A stretch of DNA of 10,707 nt, taken from positions 1 to 10,707 of the forward strand of contig JAEMRJ010000078.1 of the NCBI GenBank assembly GCA_016463365.1, in the 5' to 3' direction. The DNA is from Thermoleophilaceae bacterium (GTDB lineage: Bacteria > Actinomycetota > Thermoleophilia > Solirubrobacterales > JACPNS01). Below the pieces are notes generated by a model. The model searched no databases. It had not been told where the DNA came from and worked only from the letters and a program-made list of their open reading frames with translations. Position numbers and translations under genes: made by a program. This document shows positions 1 through 7,005 of this stretch, piece by piece. Position 1 is the stretch's first letter, and the number at the start of each line of letters is the position of its first letter.

Positions 1-4
1 CTCT

Positions 5-970
5 ATGCCAGGACCGGCAACCGCAGCACCCCCCAAGGATCTGTTCGAGCACAGGTTGCTTTTCGTAACCGGCAAGGGCGGCGTGGGCAAGACCACGGTT
101 GCCGCCGCGCTCGGTCTGGCCGCCGCCCACGCGGGCCTGCGCACGATCGTCTGCGAACTCGATGCCCGCGAGCGCCTGCACAGCCTCTTCAACGTTTCCA
201 CGCGAGGATTCGAAGAGGTCGAGCTCGTGCCGGATCTCCACGCGATCGCGATCGACCCCGAGCACGCGATCGAGGAATACCTGCTGCTGCAGATCAAGGT
301 TCGGCCGGTCTACGACATGTTGTTCAAGAACCGTGTGTTCGACTATTTCGCCGCGGCCACACCGGGCCTCGCAGAACTCGTCACGATCGGCAAAGTCTGG
401 GAACTCGCGCAGCCCGACCGCCTGATGAAACGCACCGAGCCCTACGACCTGGTGATCGTCGACGCGCCGGCAACCGGCCATGCACTGGCGATGCTCGAGG
501 CACCCGAGACCTTCAAGAAGATCGCGCGCGTCGGCCCGATCCACCGTCAGGCCGGCTACATCCAGTCCTTCCTGCATGACCCCGCGACCACCGCGATCGT
601 CGCCGTGGCGACGGCCGAAGAGATGCCGGTGAACGAGACGCTTGACCTGCGCACAGAGCTGCGCGAGCGCGTCGGCCTGGACATCGCGCTGGGTGTCGTC
701 AACGCGCTCGAGCCCGAGTACTTCACGAGCAGCGAGATCGCCGGAATCCGAGCGCACGATTCGATCGCACCGGTCGAAGCGGCGGTGCTGCAGTCCGAAC
801 GGTCCGAGCGTCAGGCCGAGCAGTACGCCCGCCTGGCCGACGAGCTCAAGCGCCCGGTGATTGATCTCCCGTTCCTATATGAGAAGGCGATCGGCCGGGC
901 CGAGCTGAACGTGCTGGCCGACAAACTCTCGACGGACCTGGCTGAGCAGCTTGCGCGGGTGGCCAGGTAA
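5..970 (+). CDS. Get3/ArsA-like ATPase, first subunit of a pair (mycobacterial Rv3679 / BagA type)
   Basis: A 321-residue single-domain P-loop ATPase of the ArsA/Get3 branch of the SIMIBI class. Visible motifs are a deviant Walker A, GKGGVGKTT, at residues 23-31 that keeps the signature lysine K24, a switch-II-like VDAPATGH at 152-159, and VVN at 231-233 in the adenine-recognition position. The pattern of motifs and intervening sequence resembles mycobacterial Rv3679 (called BagA in work on Get3 homologues), from memory rather than from a search. Such proteins are cytosolic and work as dimers whose ATP cycle opens and closes a groove for a hydrophobic client. The only cysteine is C50, so neither an arsenite-binding cysteine site nor the Get3 zinc CxxC is present, and arsenic transport is unlikely. 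The stop codon overlaps the next start by one base (TAATG), implying translational coupling. The ATG at position 5 is the first possible start, but only four bases lie before it, so a longer N-terminus outside the window cannot be excluded. Confidence 0.88.
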   Translation: MPGPATAAPPKDLFEHRLLFVTGKGGVGKTTVAAALGLAAAHAGLRTIVCELDARERLHSLFNVSTRGFEEVELVPDLHAIAIDPEHAIEEYLLLQIKVRPVYDMLFKNRVFDYFAAATPGLAELVTIGKVWELAQPDRLMKRTEPYDLVIVDAPATGHALAMLEAPETFKKIARVGPIHRQAGYIQSFLHDPATTAIVAVATAEEMPVNETLDLRTELRERVGLDIALGVVNALEPEYFTSSEIAGIRAHDSIAPVEAAVLQSERSERQAEQYARLADELKRPVIDLPFLYEKAIGRAELNVLADKLSTDLAEQLARVAR

Positions 971-2058
971 TGGATCTCGCGAAACAGCTGGAGGGCAAAG
1001 AGGTCGTCGTCTGCGCCGGCTCAGGCGGCGTCGGCAAAACCACCACGAGTGCGTCGATCGCGATCGGAATGGCGGCGCGCGGGCTGAAGGTCGCGGTGCT
1101 CACGATCGACCCGGCCAAGCGACTGGCAGATTCCCTGGGACTTGCCGAGCTCGGAACAGAATTGCGCCAGGTTGACAGTGCCCTGTTTGACCCGTACGGC
1201 CTCGAGATCACTGGCGAGCTCCACGCAGCAATGCTCGACCCGAAGCGCACCTTCGACGATCTGATCCAGCGTTACGCGCCCGACAAGGACACCTACGAGA
1301 ACATCCTCAACAACCGGATCTACCAGGAGCTCTCAAACGCTATCGCCGGCTCACAGGAATACATGGCGATGGAAAAACTGCTTGAGCTGCACGAGAGCGG
1401 CGAGTTTGATCTGCTCGTGCTCGACACGCCGCCCTCGCGCAACGCCTTGGATTTTCTTGACGCGCCAAAGCGCCTCGCACGATTTGTCGAGGGCCGCGCC
1501 CTGCGCGTGTTCCTCGCCCCCGGCCGCTTCGGCCTGAAGATCGCCGGGCGCGGCGGAAGCATGTTGTTCTCGGCGATGAAGAAGATCACCGGCGTGGACC
1601 TGCTGAACGATCTCTCTGAATTCTTTGCGAACTTTGCCGACATGGCGTCGGGCTTCAGCGAGCGGGCACAGCGCGTCGACGAGCTGCTGCGCGGCAACAA
1701 CTCGACATTTCTTCTGATCTGCTCACCCGAGAACGAGCCCGTGGACGAGGCGATCTTCTTCCGCCGCGTGCTCGAAGAACAGAATCTTCCGTTCTGCGGC
1801 GCGATCGTCAACAAGGTGCGACCCGACTACTACCGCGCGAAGAAGCAGTTGCCCGACGACATCGATCCCGGGCTCGCCGCTCGGATTCTCGAAAACTACG
1901 AGCGTCAGCGCCTGCTGGGCAAGCGCGACGCCGAAAATATTCAGCGGCTCGAGAAATCCCTTTCAACCAGAAATCTGATCCAGGTTCCGCTCTTCTCCGA
2001 CGACATCCACGGCGTCGAAGGTCTCGTGCACATGGTTCAGACGTTGTTCAGGGACTGA
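970..2058 (+). CDS. Get3/ArsA-like ATPase, second subunit of a pair (mycobacterial Rv3680 / BagB type)
   Basis: A 362-residue ArsA/Get3-like ATPase. Walker A is GSGGVGKTT at residues 17-25. The Walker lysine K23 is present, but the signature lysine that normally reaches across the dimer is replaced by S18. Further motifs are LTIDPAKRLA (44-53), LDTPPSRNALDFLDAPKRL (151-169) and VNKV (280-283). These blocks match what I recall of Rv3680, which also lacks the signature lysine. Residues about 195-229 are rich in Met, Leu and Phe and sit where Get3 proteins carry the client-binding helices, so a hydrophobic client is plausible; this is inference. No CxxC zinc motif is present. The start overlaps the upstream stop by one base, with a GGGTGG stretch (957-962) seven bases before the ATG as a possible ribosome binding site. 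The two proteins probably form an obligate heterodimer. The 3' end overlaps the convergent DUF5946 gene by 22 bases. Confidence 0.88.
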   Translation: MDLAKQLEGKEVVVCAGSGGVGKTTTSASIAIGMAARGLKVAVLTIDPAKRLADSLGLAELGTELRQVDSALFDPYGLEITGELHAAMLDPKRTFDDLIQRYAPDKDTYENILNNRIYQELSNAIAGSQEYMAMEKLLELHESGEFDLLVLDTPPSRNALDFLDAPKRLARFVEGRALRVFLAPGRFGLKIAGRGGSMLFSAMKKITGVDLLNDLSEFFANFADMASGFSERAQRVDELLRGNNSTFLLICSPENEPVDEAIFFRRVLEEQNLPFCGAIVNKVRPDYYRAKKQLPDDIDPGLAARILENYERQRLLGKRDAENIQRLEKSLSTRNLIQVPLFSDDIHGVEGLVHMVQTLFRD

Positions 2059-2582
2059 TCTTCCGGCAGCTGCGCCTGCAGCGCATCACACCAGCGACGG
2101 ATCGTCGGCTGCTGCGCTGACCAGGCAGCCCAGAGATCTTCGGCCCACGCGCGCGAGGCGGCGACATGTGCCCCTCTGTCAGGCGCGGCGAGCACGTCTG
2201 CAACGGTCATCGTGCCGAGCGGCGTGACCGGATCGAACCAGGGAATGTGCAGCCCACCGTAGGTGGCCCGCGACATCAGGCCCGTCGCGTAGCGCTGGGG
2301 AGCGCCGCGTTCGAGCATCAGGCAGAGGCGGATCAGGTGGATGCCGACCGACTGACGCGCCCTGGGCTCGTTCTCACCCGGGTGCTGGACGGCGTAGGCG
2401 TCGACGACGAATTTGTGCTCTTCGGGCATCCCATACTCGCCGTAGTCACGCGCGAGCAGCTCGGTGTAGAGCGCCCAGCATGCAGGGCTGGCGCCGATGT
2501 AGTCGTGGGTCGGTCCCGAGACTTCTTCGAGCTCAATCCCGCAGCCCGGACAGGCGGCTCTAGACAGCGCCGGCGAAGTCAT
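2037..2582 (-). CDS. DUF5946 family protein
   Basis: A 181-residue protein of unknown function. It begins with a CPGCG knuckle at residues 11-15, then GPTHDYIGASPACW (23-36), with another cysteine at 35 and a histidine at 26. The block KFVVDAYAVQHPGE with downstream GIHLIRLCLMLERG completes the pattern I associate with DUF5946. The Cys and His positions suggest metal binding, but no enzyme activity is established for the family. The ATG at 2582 was chosen because homologous sequence begins there and AAGGA lies eight bases upstream as a good ribosome binding site. The open frame extends to 2846, but that part is Arg/Ser-rich shadow of the upstream gene. The gene overlaps the end of the 841-residue gene by 23 bases, so the two are almost certainly co-transcribed and probably translationally coupled. 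Its own 3' end overlaps the ATPase gene on the other strand. Confidence 0.8.
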   Translation of the reverse strand: MTSPALSRAACPGCGIELEEVSGPTHDYIGASPACWALYTELLARDYGEYGMPEEHKFVVDAYAVQHPGENEPRARQSVGIHLIRLCLMLERGAPQRYATGLMSRATYGGLHIPWFDPVTPLGTMTVADVLAAPDRGAHVAASRAWAEDLWAAWSAQQPTIRRWCDALQAQLPEDQSLNNV

Positions 2583-5085
2583 CCGGGTCGTCCTTGTCCG
2601 GATCGACGACCGGGCGGAACTCGACTGTCGCGGGTCCGATGCGGCGCGTGCGCTCGCTCTCGCTGCTGTGGCCCGCGGGCTCGACCTGATCGGCCGGCTT
2701 CGGGAAAGTCGCAAGGACGAGGTTCGGGGCCGGGCGGACAGGCGGAAGCAGCCGCGGCTCAGGCTCTTCGGCCGGCGGACTCGAGTGCTCCATGGGAGCA
2801 TCCTCGCGGCTGTCCAGGAACTGCCTGCTCCAGGCGAGTTGAGCATTCTCTTCGGCGCTGGTCTCGGCGCTCAGAACGTCGTATTCGACCGTCATCTCCG
2901 GATCGAGTGGGATCAGTGGCTTATCGGTCACGCCGGGGTGCACGATGCGCGCGGCCGCAGGATCGGGCTCGCCCTCAAGAGCAACCAGGTGCGGGCGACC
3001 ATCGCGGCCGACCGGCGTGGTGACGGACTCCTCGGCGTTGCGCGGCGGGTGTTCAAAGTTCTCGTCCATGATCTCGCGGAAGTTGCTGTGCTGCTCAGCG
3101 CCATCAACCTCATCGTCGCTGCGACGCGCCGCGGGGCCGCGGCCGATCGGAACGCCGAACTCCGGGATCGGGAAATCGGGTCCTGCGTTGGTCGTTTCAG
3201 CTTCTGCGGCTGCCGGCACTGACGTGATCGGCGCAGGCGCCGCAGGCGTGTCGATCTTCTTGAAGTCAAAAGTGAACCCGCTGCCGGCTTCCGGTGCGAC
3301 CGGCAGTTGGACATCGTCGCGGCGCGCACCGACAGGCTTGCGCTCGGGAGACGGCTCCCACGCCGGGACTGCCGTGACATCTTCGAGGACCGGCTCGGAC
3401 TCGACCTCCGGCACAATCTGCGCCATCGGATGCTCATCTCGTTCGGGCGGGAGCATGTCGAATTCGATCGACTCCATCGTGCCGTTGAGGCCCTCATCGA
3501 ACTTCTGCGCCAGTTCATCCGCCAGCGCGTGCATCTCGGCCGAAGGCTCTTCGACTGCTTCCACCTGGTCCGCGATCTCGGCGGCCGGACGCAGAGTCCA
3601 GACGTTGTCATCGACCTCACCGCGCGCAGGGCCGAAGTCGGCGGCCGGTTCCTCCTCGCGGGTGTCGATCGCGCTGATCTCCGCCGTGTCATCGAACACC
3701 GCCTCGAACTCAACGGTCTGCATCGGATCTGCAGCGGGCGCCGCGCCGATGTCGGGAACAGGCTCGAGGTAAACCGGATCCTCGACGACGACCTCAAGGC
3801 CGGACGGCTCCCCGTCAGCGGTGAGGATTTCGTCGGCGAGGCTCTTGAGATCAGTGGCGAGGTAGCCGCACACGAGGTCGTGCAGCAACGCGCGCAGGTG
3901 GCGCTCCGCGCCGGCGATCACGTCGAGCGGCGCGAGCTTTTCGAGGCGCTTGCGGTCGGCACGACCAACCTGGCCGTCGATCGCCAGGCGCTCCAGCGCG
4001 AACGCGGCCTCGATCTCTTCGCGGACATTCATGCGCTCAGCGTCCTGCGCGCAGAGCGCAGAGAGACGGGCGGGCAGGGCGGCCTTGCCGCGGTCATCGT
4101 CAGCTTCAAGCAGTGCTCGCAGGGCGAGCAGGAAGTCGGTCAGGCCCTCGGCCGGAACGGTGCGCTCAAGCCCGGTCTCAAAGCGCTTGAGTGACCAGGC
4201 GATACGCGTTCGACGCTCGACGCGACGGACGGCGTTGACGAACTGGCGCAGCTCTTCCTCGTCTGCGGGGCTCAGCAACCACGCGTCTTCGCGTGAGCGG
4301 CCGCTGAAGGGCATCGAGACCTGGTGCCAGGATCCGCCGATCTCGGCCTGCGCGGTCATGCCCAGGGCAACGCTGCCCGGGCGGAACAGGCGCAGCGCGG
4401 TCAGCAGCGCTCGCGCAGAAAGGCGAATCGCCGGCATCGGCGTGGGGGCGTCGCTCGGCGCAGCCACCGAGATCGAGCAGAAGCAGTCTGAGCCGTCAGC
4501 CGAATCGCTGAAGCGGTCGGCGCAGGCCGGGTCGAGTTCTTCGGACGCGATCAGCTCCACTCCGGCGCCGAGGTTGATGGATCCCTCCGTCAGCGCGACG
4601 CCGTGAACCGGGATGAAGACGGTCGTGACCAGGCGTTCCGCGAGCGAGATCGACTCAAGTTCGGTGTAGGCACGGTCAAAGCGGTCGCCCCAGTACTCAA
4701 AGCGCTCGGCGTCCTGCCAGACCGATGACAGGAACGCAAGTACCCCGAGGCGCGCGTGAGTGAGTTCTCCGACGTCAAGCACCGGCTCATTGCGGACGCG
4801 CAGGTATGCGATCACGCCACGGGTGCGCGCGAGGTTGTGGGCAGCGTTCTCGAAGCTGGGCAGCGATCGGAGCTGGTCGGCGTGTGAAGAGACGAACTCG
4901 GAGGTCAGCGGGCGATAGGCAAACATCGTCACTGAGCCGCGCGAGTCCGGGTGTTCCTGACCGGGCCGGCCGGACTCGCCGACTTCGAAGGGAATTTCGG
5001 CCCCTGAACTGAGCAGGTCTTCGAGCAGGCGCGCGGCGTCGTCCGTCAGCGCGCGCAGTGAGTCGTGAAGCATTCGATCGCGCAT
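2560..5085 (-). CDS. Uncharacterised protein: degenerate Apea-like HEPN region plus long acidic disordered tail
   Basis: An 841-residue protein with two parts. Residues 1 to about 425 look folded. Segment 224-240 (ARALLTALRLFRPGSVA), WSLKRFETGLER (297-308) and LTDFLLALRALLEA (315-328), followed by a helical region to about 420, match the layout I know from Apea-like HEPN proteins. In those, the motif region reads like YDLRSxIVHG; here it reads FALERLAIDG (362-371), so both the Arg and the His of the HEPN RNase motif appear replaced (E365, D370). Residues about 430-841 are rich in Asp, Glu, Pro and Ala and predicted disordered, with a short repeated (T/S)(V/I)E(F/Y) motif. No signal peptide or membrane helix is seen. 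The gene lies 72 bases after hxlR with no promoter-like sequence between, and overlaps DUF5946. The ribosome binding site is weak (AGAAAG). The existence of the gene is firm; the HEPN relationship is a moderate inference and the function is unknown. Confidence 0.8.
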   Translation of the reverse strand: MRDRMLHDSLRALTDDAARLLEDLLSSGAEIPFEVGESGRPGQEHPDSRGSVTMFAYRPLTSEFVSSHADQLRSLPSFENAAHNLARTRGVIAYLRVRNEPVLDVGELTHARLGVLAFLSSVWQDAERFEYWGDRFDRAYTELESISLAERLVTTVFIPVHGVALTEGSINLGAGVELIASEELDPACADRFSDSADGSDCFCSISVAAPSDAPTPMPAIRLSARALLTALRLFRPGSVALGMTAQAEIGGSWHQVSMPFSGRSREDAWLLSPADEEELRQFVNAVRRVERRTRIAWSLKRFETGLERTVPAEGLTDFLLALRALLEADDDRGKAALPARLSALCAQDAERMNVREEIEAAFALERLAIDGQVGRADRKRLEKLAPLDVIAGAERHLRALLHDLVCGYLATDLKSLADEILTADGEPSGLEVVVEDPVYLEPVPDIGAAPAADPMQTVEFEAVFDDTAEISAIDTREEEPAADFGPARGEVDDNVWTLRPAAEIADQVEAVEEPSAEMHALADELAQKFDEGLNGTMESIEFDMLPPERDEHPMAQIVPEVESEPVLEDVTAVPAWEPSPERKPVGARRDDVQLPVAPEAGSGFTFDFKKIDTPAAPAPITSVPAAAEAETTNAGPDFPIPEFGVPIGRGPAARRSDDEVDGAEQHSNFREIMDENFEHPPRNAEESVTTPVGRDGRPHLVALEGEPDPAAARIVHPGVTDKPLIPLDPEMTVEYDVLSAETSAEENAQLAWSRQFLDSREDAPMEHSSPPAEEPEPRLLPPVRPAPNLVLATFPKPADQVEPAGHSSESERTRRIGPATVEFRPVVDPDKDDPDDFAGAV

Positions 5086-5157
5086 GAAAGACGCTTTCTG
5101 CGCGGGCTGGCGGCATCCTGCCGCGATCTGAAGAATGGACGCCGACCGGCGGAGGAC

Positions 5158-5550
5158 CTAAGCGACGACGGACTGCCTGGTGCGAGCGCGAGCCGCCGCG
5201 CGACCCTCGCGTCCGCAGAGCTCGCCGAGCCACTGCTCGCCGTAACTGCGCATCGCATTCACGATCGGGATCAAGCCCTCGCCCTTCTTTGTCAGTGCGT
5301 ACTCGACCCGCGGGGGGACCTCGGCGTAGGTGCGGCGCTCGACGATCCCGTTGGACTCAAGCTCACGTAGTCGCAGACTGAGTGTGCGCGGGCTGATGCC
5401 GTCGAGCGAGCGCTCAAGCTCGCAGAATCGTGAGTCGCTCTCGGCGAGATCTCGGATGATGATCGCAGTCCACTTGCTGCAGAGAATCTCGGCCGTCGCG
5501 CAGACACCACAGTCAGAGTTGTCAGCGGCGATTTCAGACTTTGTGGCCAT
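5158..5550 (-). CDS. HxlR-family winged helix transcriptional regulator
   Basis: A 130-residue DNA-binding regulator. The family core is clear: CSKWTAIIIRDLAESDSRFCELERSL (24-49), then GISPRTLSLRLRELESNGIVERR, then VPPRVEYALTKKGEGLIPIV. Length and order fit the HxlR family (MarR-like dimeric winged helix). Cysteines at 14, 17 and 24, plus C43 in the helix-turn-helix region, recall family members such as YodB and HypR that sense thiol stress through an N-terminal Cys, but the effector cannot be read from the sequence. The ATG at 5550 was chosen over the upstream in-frame ATG at 5592 because a good promoter (-35 at 5580-5585, -10 at 5557-5562) lies between them and would place transcription start at the 5550 ATG. 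There is no ribosome binding site, so translation is probably leaderless. A dyad overlapping the -35 suggests autoregulation. The 841-residue gene downstream is probably in the same transcript. Confidence 0.9.
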   Translation of the reverse strand: MATKSEIAADNSDCGVCATAEILCSKWTAIIIRDLAESDSRFCELERSLDGISPRTLSLRLRELESNGIVERRTYAEVPPRVEYALTKKGEGLIPIVNAMRSYGEQWLGELCGREGRAAARARTRQSVVA

Positions 5551-5556
5551 ATACAA

Positions 5557-5585
5557 AGGATAGCGCTGATACTTCACAAAGTGAA
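5557..5585 (-). promoter_or_regulatory. hxlR promoter, probably giving a leaderless transcript
   Basis: Read on the minus strand, TTCACT (5580-5585) and TATCCT (5557-5562) are separated by exactly 17 bases, and each matches the housekeeping consensus at four of six positions. Six bases separate the -10 from the ATG at 5550, so the expected start of transcription falls on the A of that ATG. This supports both the promoter and the choice of start codon. Confidence 0.6.
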
Positions 5586-5586
5586 G
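5572..5586. promoter_or_regulatory. Inverted repeat over the hxlR -35 box (candidate operator)
   Basis: CTTCAC-aaa-GTGAAG is a perfect 6-base inverted repeat with a 3-base spacer. It covers the whole predicted -35 hexamer of hxlR. HxlR regulators bind as dimers to palindromic sites and often repress their own gene, so this is the natural candidate site. Binding is inferred from position only. Confidence 0.45.
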
Positions 5587-5615
5587 CGACACCGCTGGTC
5601 CGACGGTCAGCTCGT

Positions 5616-6947
5616 TCAGCCGAGGGCGTTCTGGCCCGGCGGCTGCGCACCGCCACCAGGAGCGACGGGTTGCTGCTCGGCTGCCATGCGCCGTGCGATC
5701 TCGTCCGGGTCAAGTTGCGCGATCGCGGGTTGGCCATCCGCAGGCGCGGCCGGTTGTGGGGCGCGCGGTCGCTGGGCTGCGGCGCGGGCTGCCTCTTCGG
5801 CTGCGGCGGCTGCCTTCTTGGCTTCGTGTTCGGCCTTCGCGGCCTCCATGACTTTGTCCATCGAGCCGTCGGATCCGCCAGCGGCGACAGAGAGCTTGAA
5901 GTCGTTCGGACTGGTGGCCGCCTTCATCGCTTCTTGCATCGTGATGTTGCCGGCGTGGAGGTGCGTGAGCAGGGCCTGGTCAAAGGTCTGCATGCCGTAG
6001 TACGTGCCCTCGGCAATCGCCTCGCCGATCTTTCCGGTCTGCTCGGCATCTTCAATCATGTCCTTGATGCGGCTGGTCGCGACCATCACTTCGACGATCG
6101 GCACGCGGCCTTTGCCGTCGACCGTTCGGACGAGGCGCTGGGAGATGATCCCCTGGAGCGTTCCGGCGAGCATCGCTCGGATCTGCTTGTTCTGATCCAG
6201 CGGGAAGAAGTCGATGATGCGGTTGATTGTTTCGGTCGCATTCAAGGTGTGCAGAGTCGAGAAGACGAGGTGACCGGTTTCTGCCGAGGAGAGGGCCGTT
6301 TCGACGGTCTCTTCGTCGCGCATCTCCCCGATCAGAATGACATCAGGGTCCTGACGCAGGATTCGGCGCAGAGCCTTTCCGAAGGACTCGGTGTCGGCTC
6401 CGATCTCGCGCTGCTGGATGATCGACTGGCTGTCGCGATGAAGGAACTCGATCGGATCTTCGAGCGTGATGATGTGCTTGGACTCATTGTCATTGATGTG
6501 CTTGATCATCGCCGCCAGGGTCGTTGACTTGCCGGAACCGGTCGTGCCGGTAACGAGCACGACCCCGCGCTCTTCGTTGGCGAGATTCTTGACCGACGGT
6601 GGCAGCATCAGCTCGTCGATCGTCTTGATGTCCATGCCGATTCCGCGCATGACGATCGAACAGGATCCGCGCTGCGTGAAGGCGTTTACACGGAAGCGGG
6701 CGACGCCGGGAAGCGGGTATGCGAAGTCAACCTCGCCATCCCGCTCAAACTCGGCGTACTTCTCCGGATGGGCGCGGGTGATGTGTTTGAGCACGGCGAG
6801 CGAGTCGTCGGGCATGACCTTGTCGGTGCCCGGGATCTTTGTCAGCTCGCCGTTGAGGCGCATCATCGGGGGGGCGGGAACCTTGATGTGAAGGTCCGAG
6901 CCACCCTCAGCGAACATGTGCTTCAGCGCTGCGTCTACGTCAACCAT
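5616..6947 (-). CDS. pilT: PilT-like type IV pilus retraction ATPase with extra C-terminal tail
   Basis: A 443-residue secretion-type ATPase of the PilT/GspE superfamily. In order: an N-terminal PAS-like domain with GGSDLHI (15-21), Walker A GTTGSGKST (134-142), an Asp box HIITLEDPIEF (158-168), Walker B DPDVILIGEMRDEET (200-214) with catalytic E208, and a His box AETGHLVFSTLHTLNA (222-237). The C-terminal PilT motif usually written AIRNLIRE is here SRIKDMIED, followed by GMQTFDQAL (318-326). PilT hexamers sit at the pilus base on the inner face of the membrane and drive pilin depolymerisation. Ordinary PilT is about 340-370 residues; this one carries roughly 80 more: an Ala/Glu/Lys helix (364-391), a Pro/Gln linker and a short amphipathic stretch AIAQLDPDEIARRMAAEQ (408-425). 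The ATG at 6947 was chosen because family similarity begins there; the open frame beyond it to 7415 is shadow of the sigma gene. It lies 58 bases after the sigma gene with no clear terminator. No other pilus gene is in the window. Confidence 0.92.
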   Translation of the reverse strand: MVDVDAALKHMFAEGGSDLHIKVPAPPMMRLNGELTKIPGTDKVMPDDSLAVLKHITRAHPEKYAEFERDGEVDFAYPLPGVARFRVNAFTQRGSCSIVMRGIGMDIKTIDELMLPPSVKNLANEERGVVLVTGTTGSGKSTTLAAMIKHINDNESKHIITLEDPIEFLHRDSQSIIQQREIGADTESFGKALRRILRQDPDVILIGEMRDEETVETALSSAETGHLVFSTLHTLNATETINRIIDFFPLDQNKQIRAMLAGTLQGIISQRLVRTVDGKGRVPIVEVMVATSRIKDMIEDAEQTGKIGEAIAEGTYYGMQTFDQALLTHLHAGNITMQEAMKAATSPNDFKLSVAAGGSDGSMDKVMEAAKAEHEAKKAAAAAEEAARAAAQRPRAPQPAAPADGQPAIAQLDPDEIARRMAAEQQPVAPGGGAQPPGQNALG

Positions 6948-7005
6948 TGGTATGCCTATCGGCAACCGTTGGTGGCGCTTTAGGGCCCGAATTCGCTTGC
7001 GCGCG

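Noticed and set aside
5..2058. Arsenite-pump ATPase (ars operon).
   Set aside because: No arsenite-binding cysteine cluster, no arsB, arsR or arsC nearby, and the proteins match the actinobacterial Get3-like pair better.
2583..2846. N-terminal extension of DUF5946 to an ATG at 2846.
   Set aside because: The extra 88 residues are Arg/Ser-rich out-of-frame sequence of the 841-residue gene; a good AAGGA ribosome site and the family start both point to 2582.
3307..4194. Long plus-strand open frame (295 codons) opposite the 841-residue gene, with others at 2166-3023 and 2945-3772.
   Set aside because: Antisense shadows of a high-GC gene: low-complexity Arg/Ala/Gly-rich sequence, no family motif, and the minus-strand gene is supported by motifs and a coupled downstream gene.
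5086..5157. Terminator after hxlR formed by GCGGCA-tcc-TGCCGC (5110-5124).
   Set aside because: Only a 6-base stem with a 3-base loop and no U-run on the minus strand; in GC-rich DNA this is expected by chance.
2560..5550. HEPN-based toxin-antitoxin or defence module.
   Set aside because: The RNase motif looks lost, there is no MNT partner, nuclease or CARF domain, and no mobile-element context; not enough to claim a defence system.
5541..6527. Plus-strand open frame of 328 codons opposite pilT and hxlR.
   Set aside because: It is the antisense of the intact PilT Walker and His boxes and has no recognisable domain or ribosome binding site.
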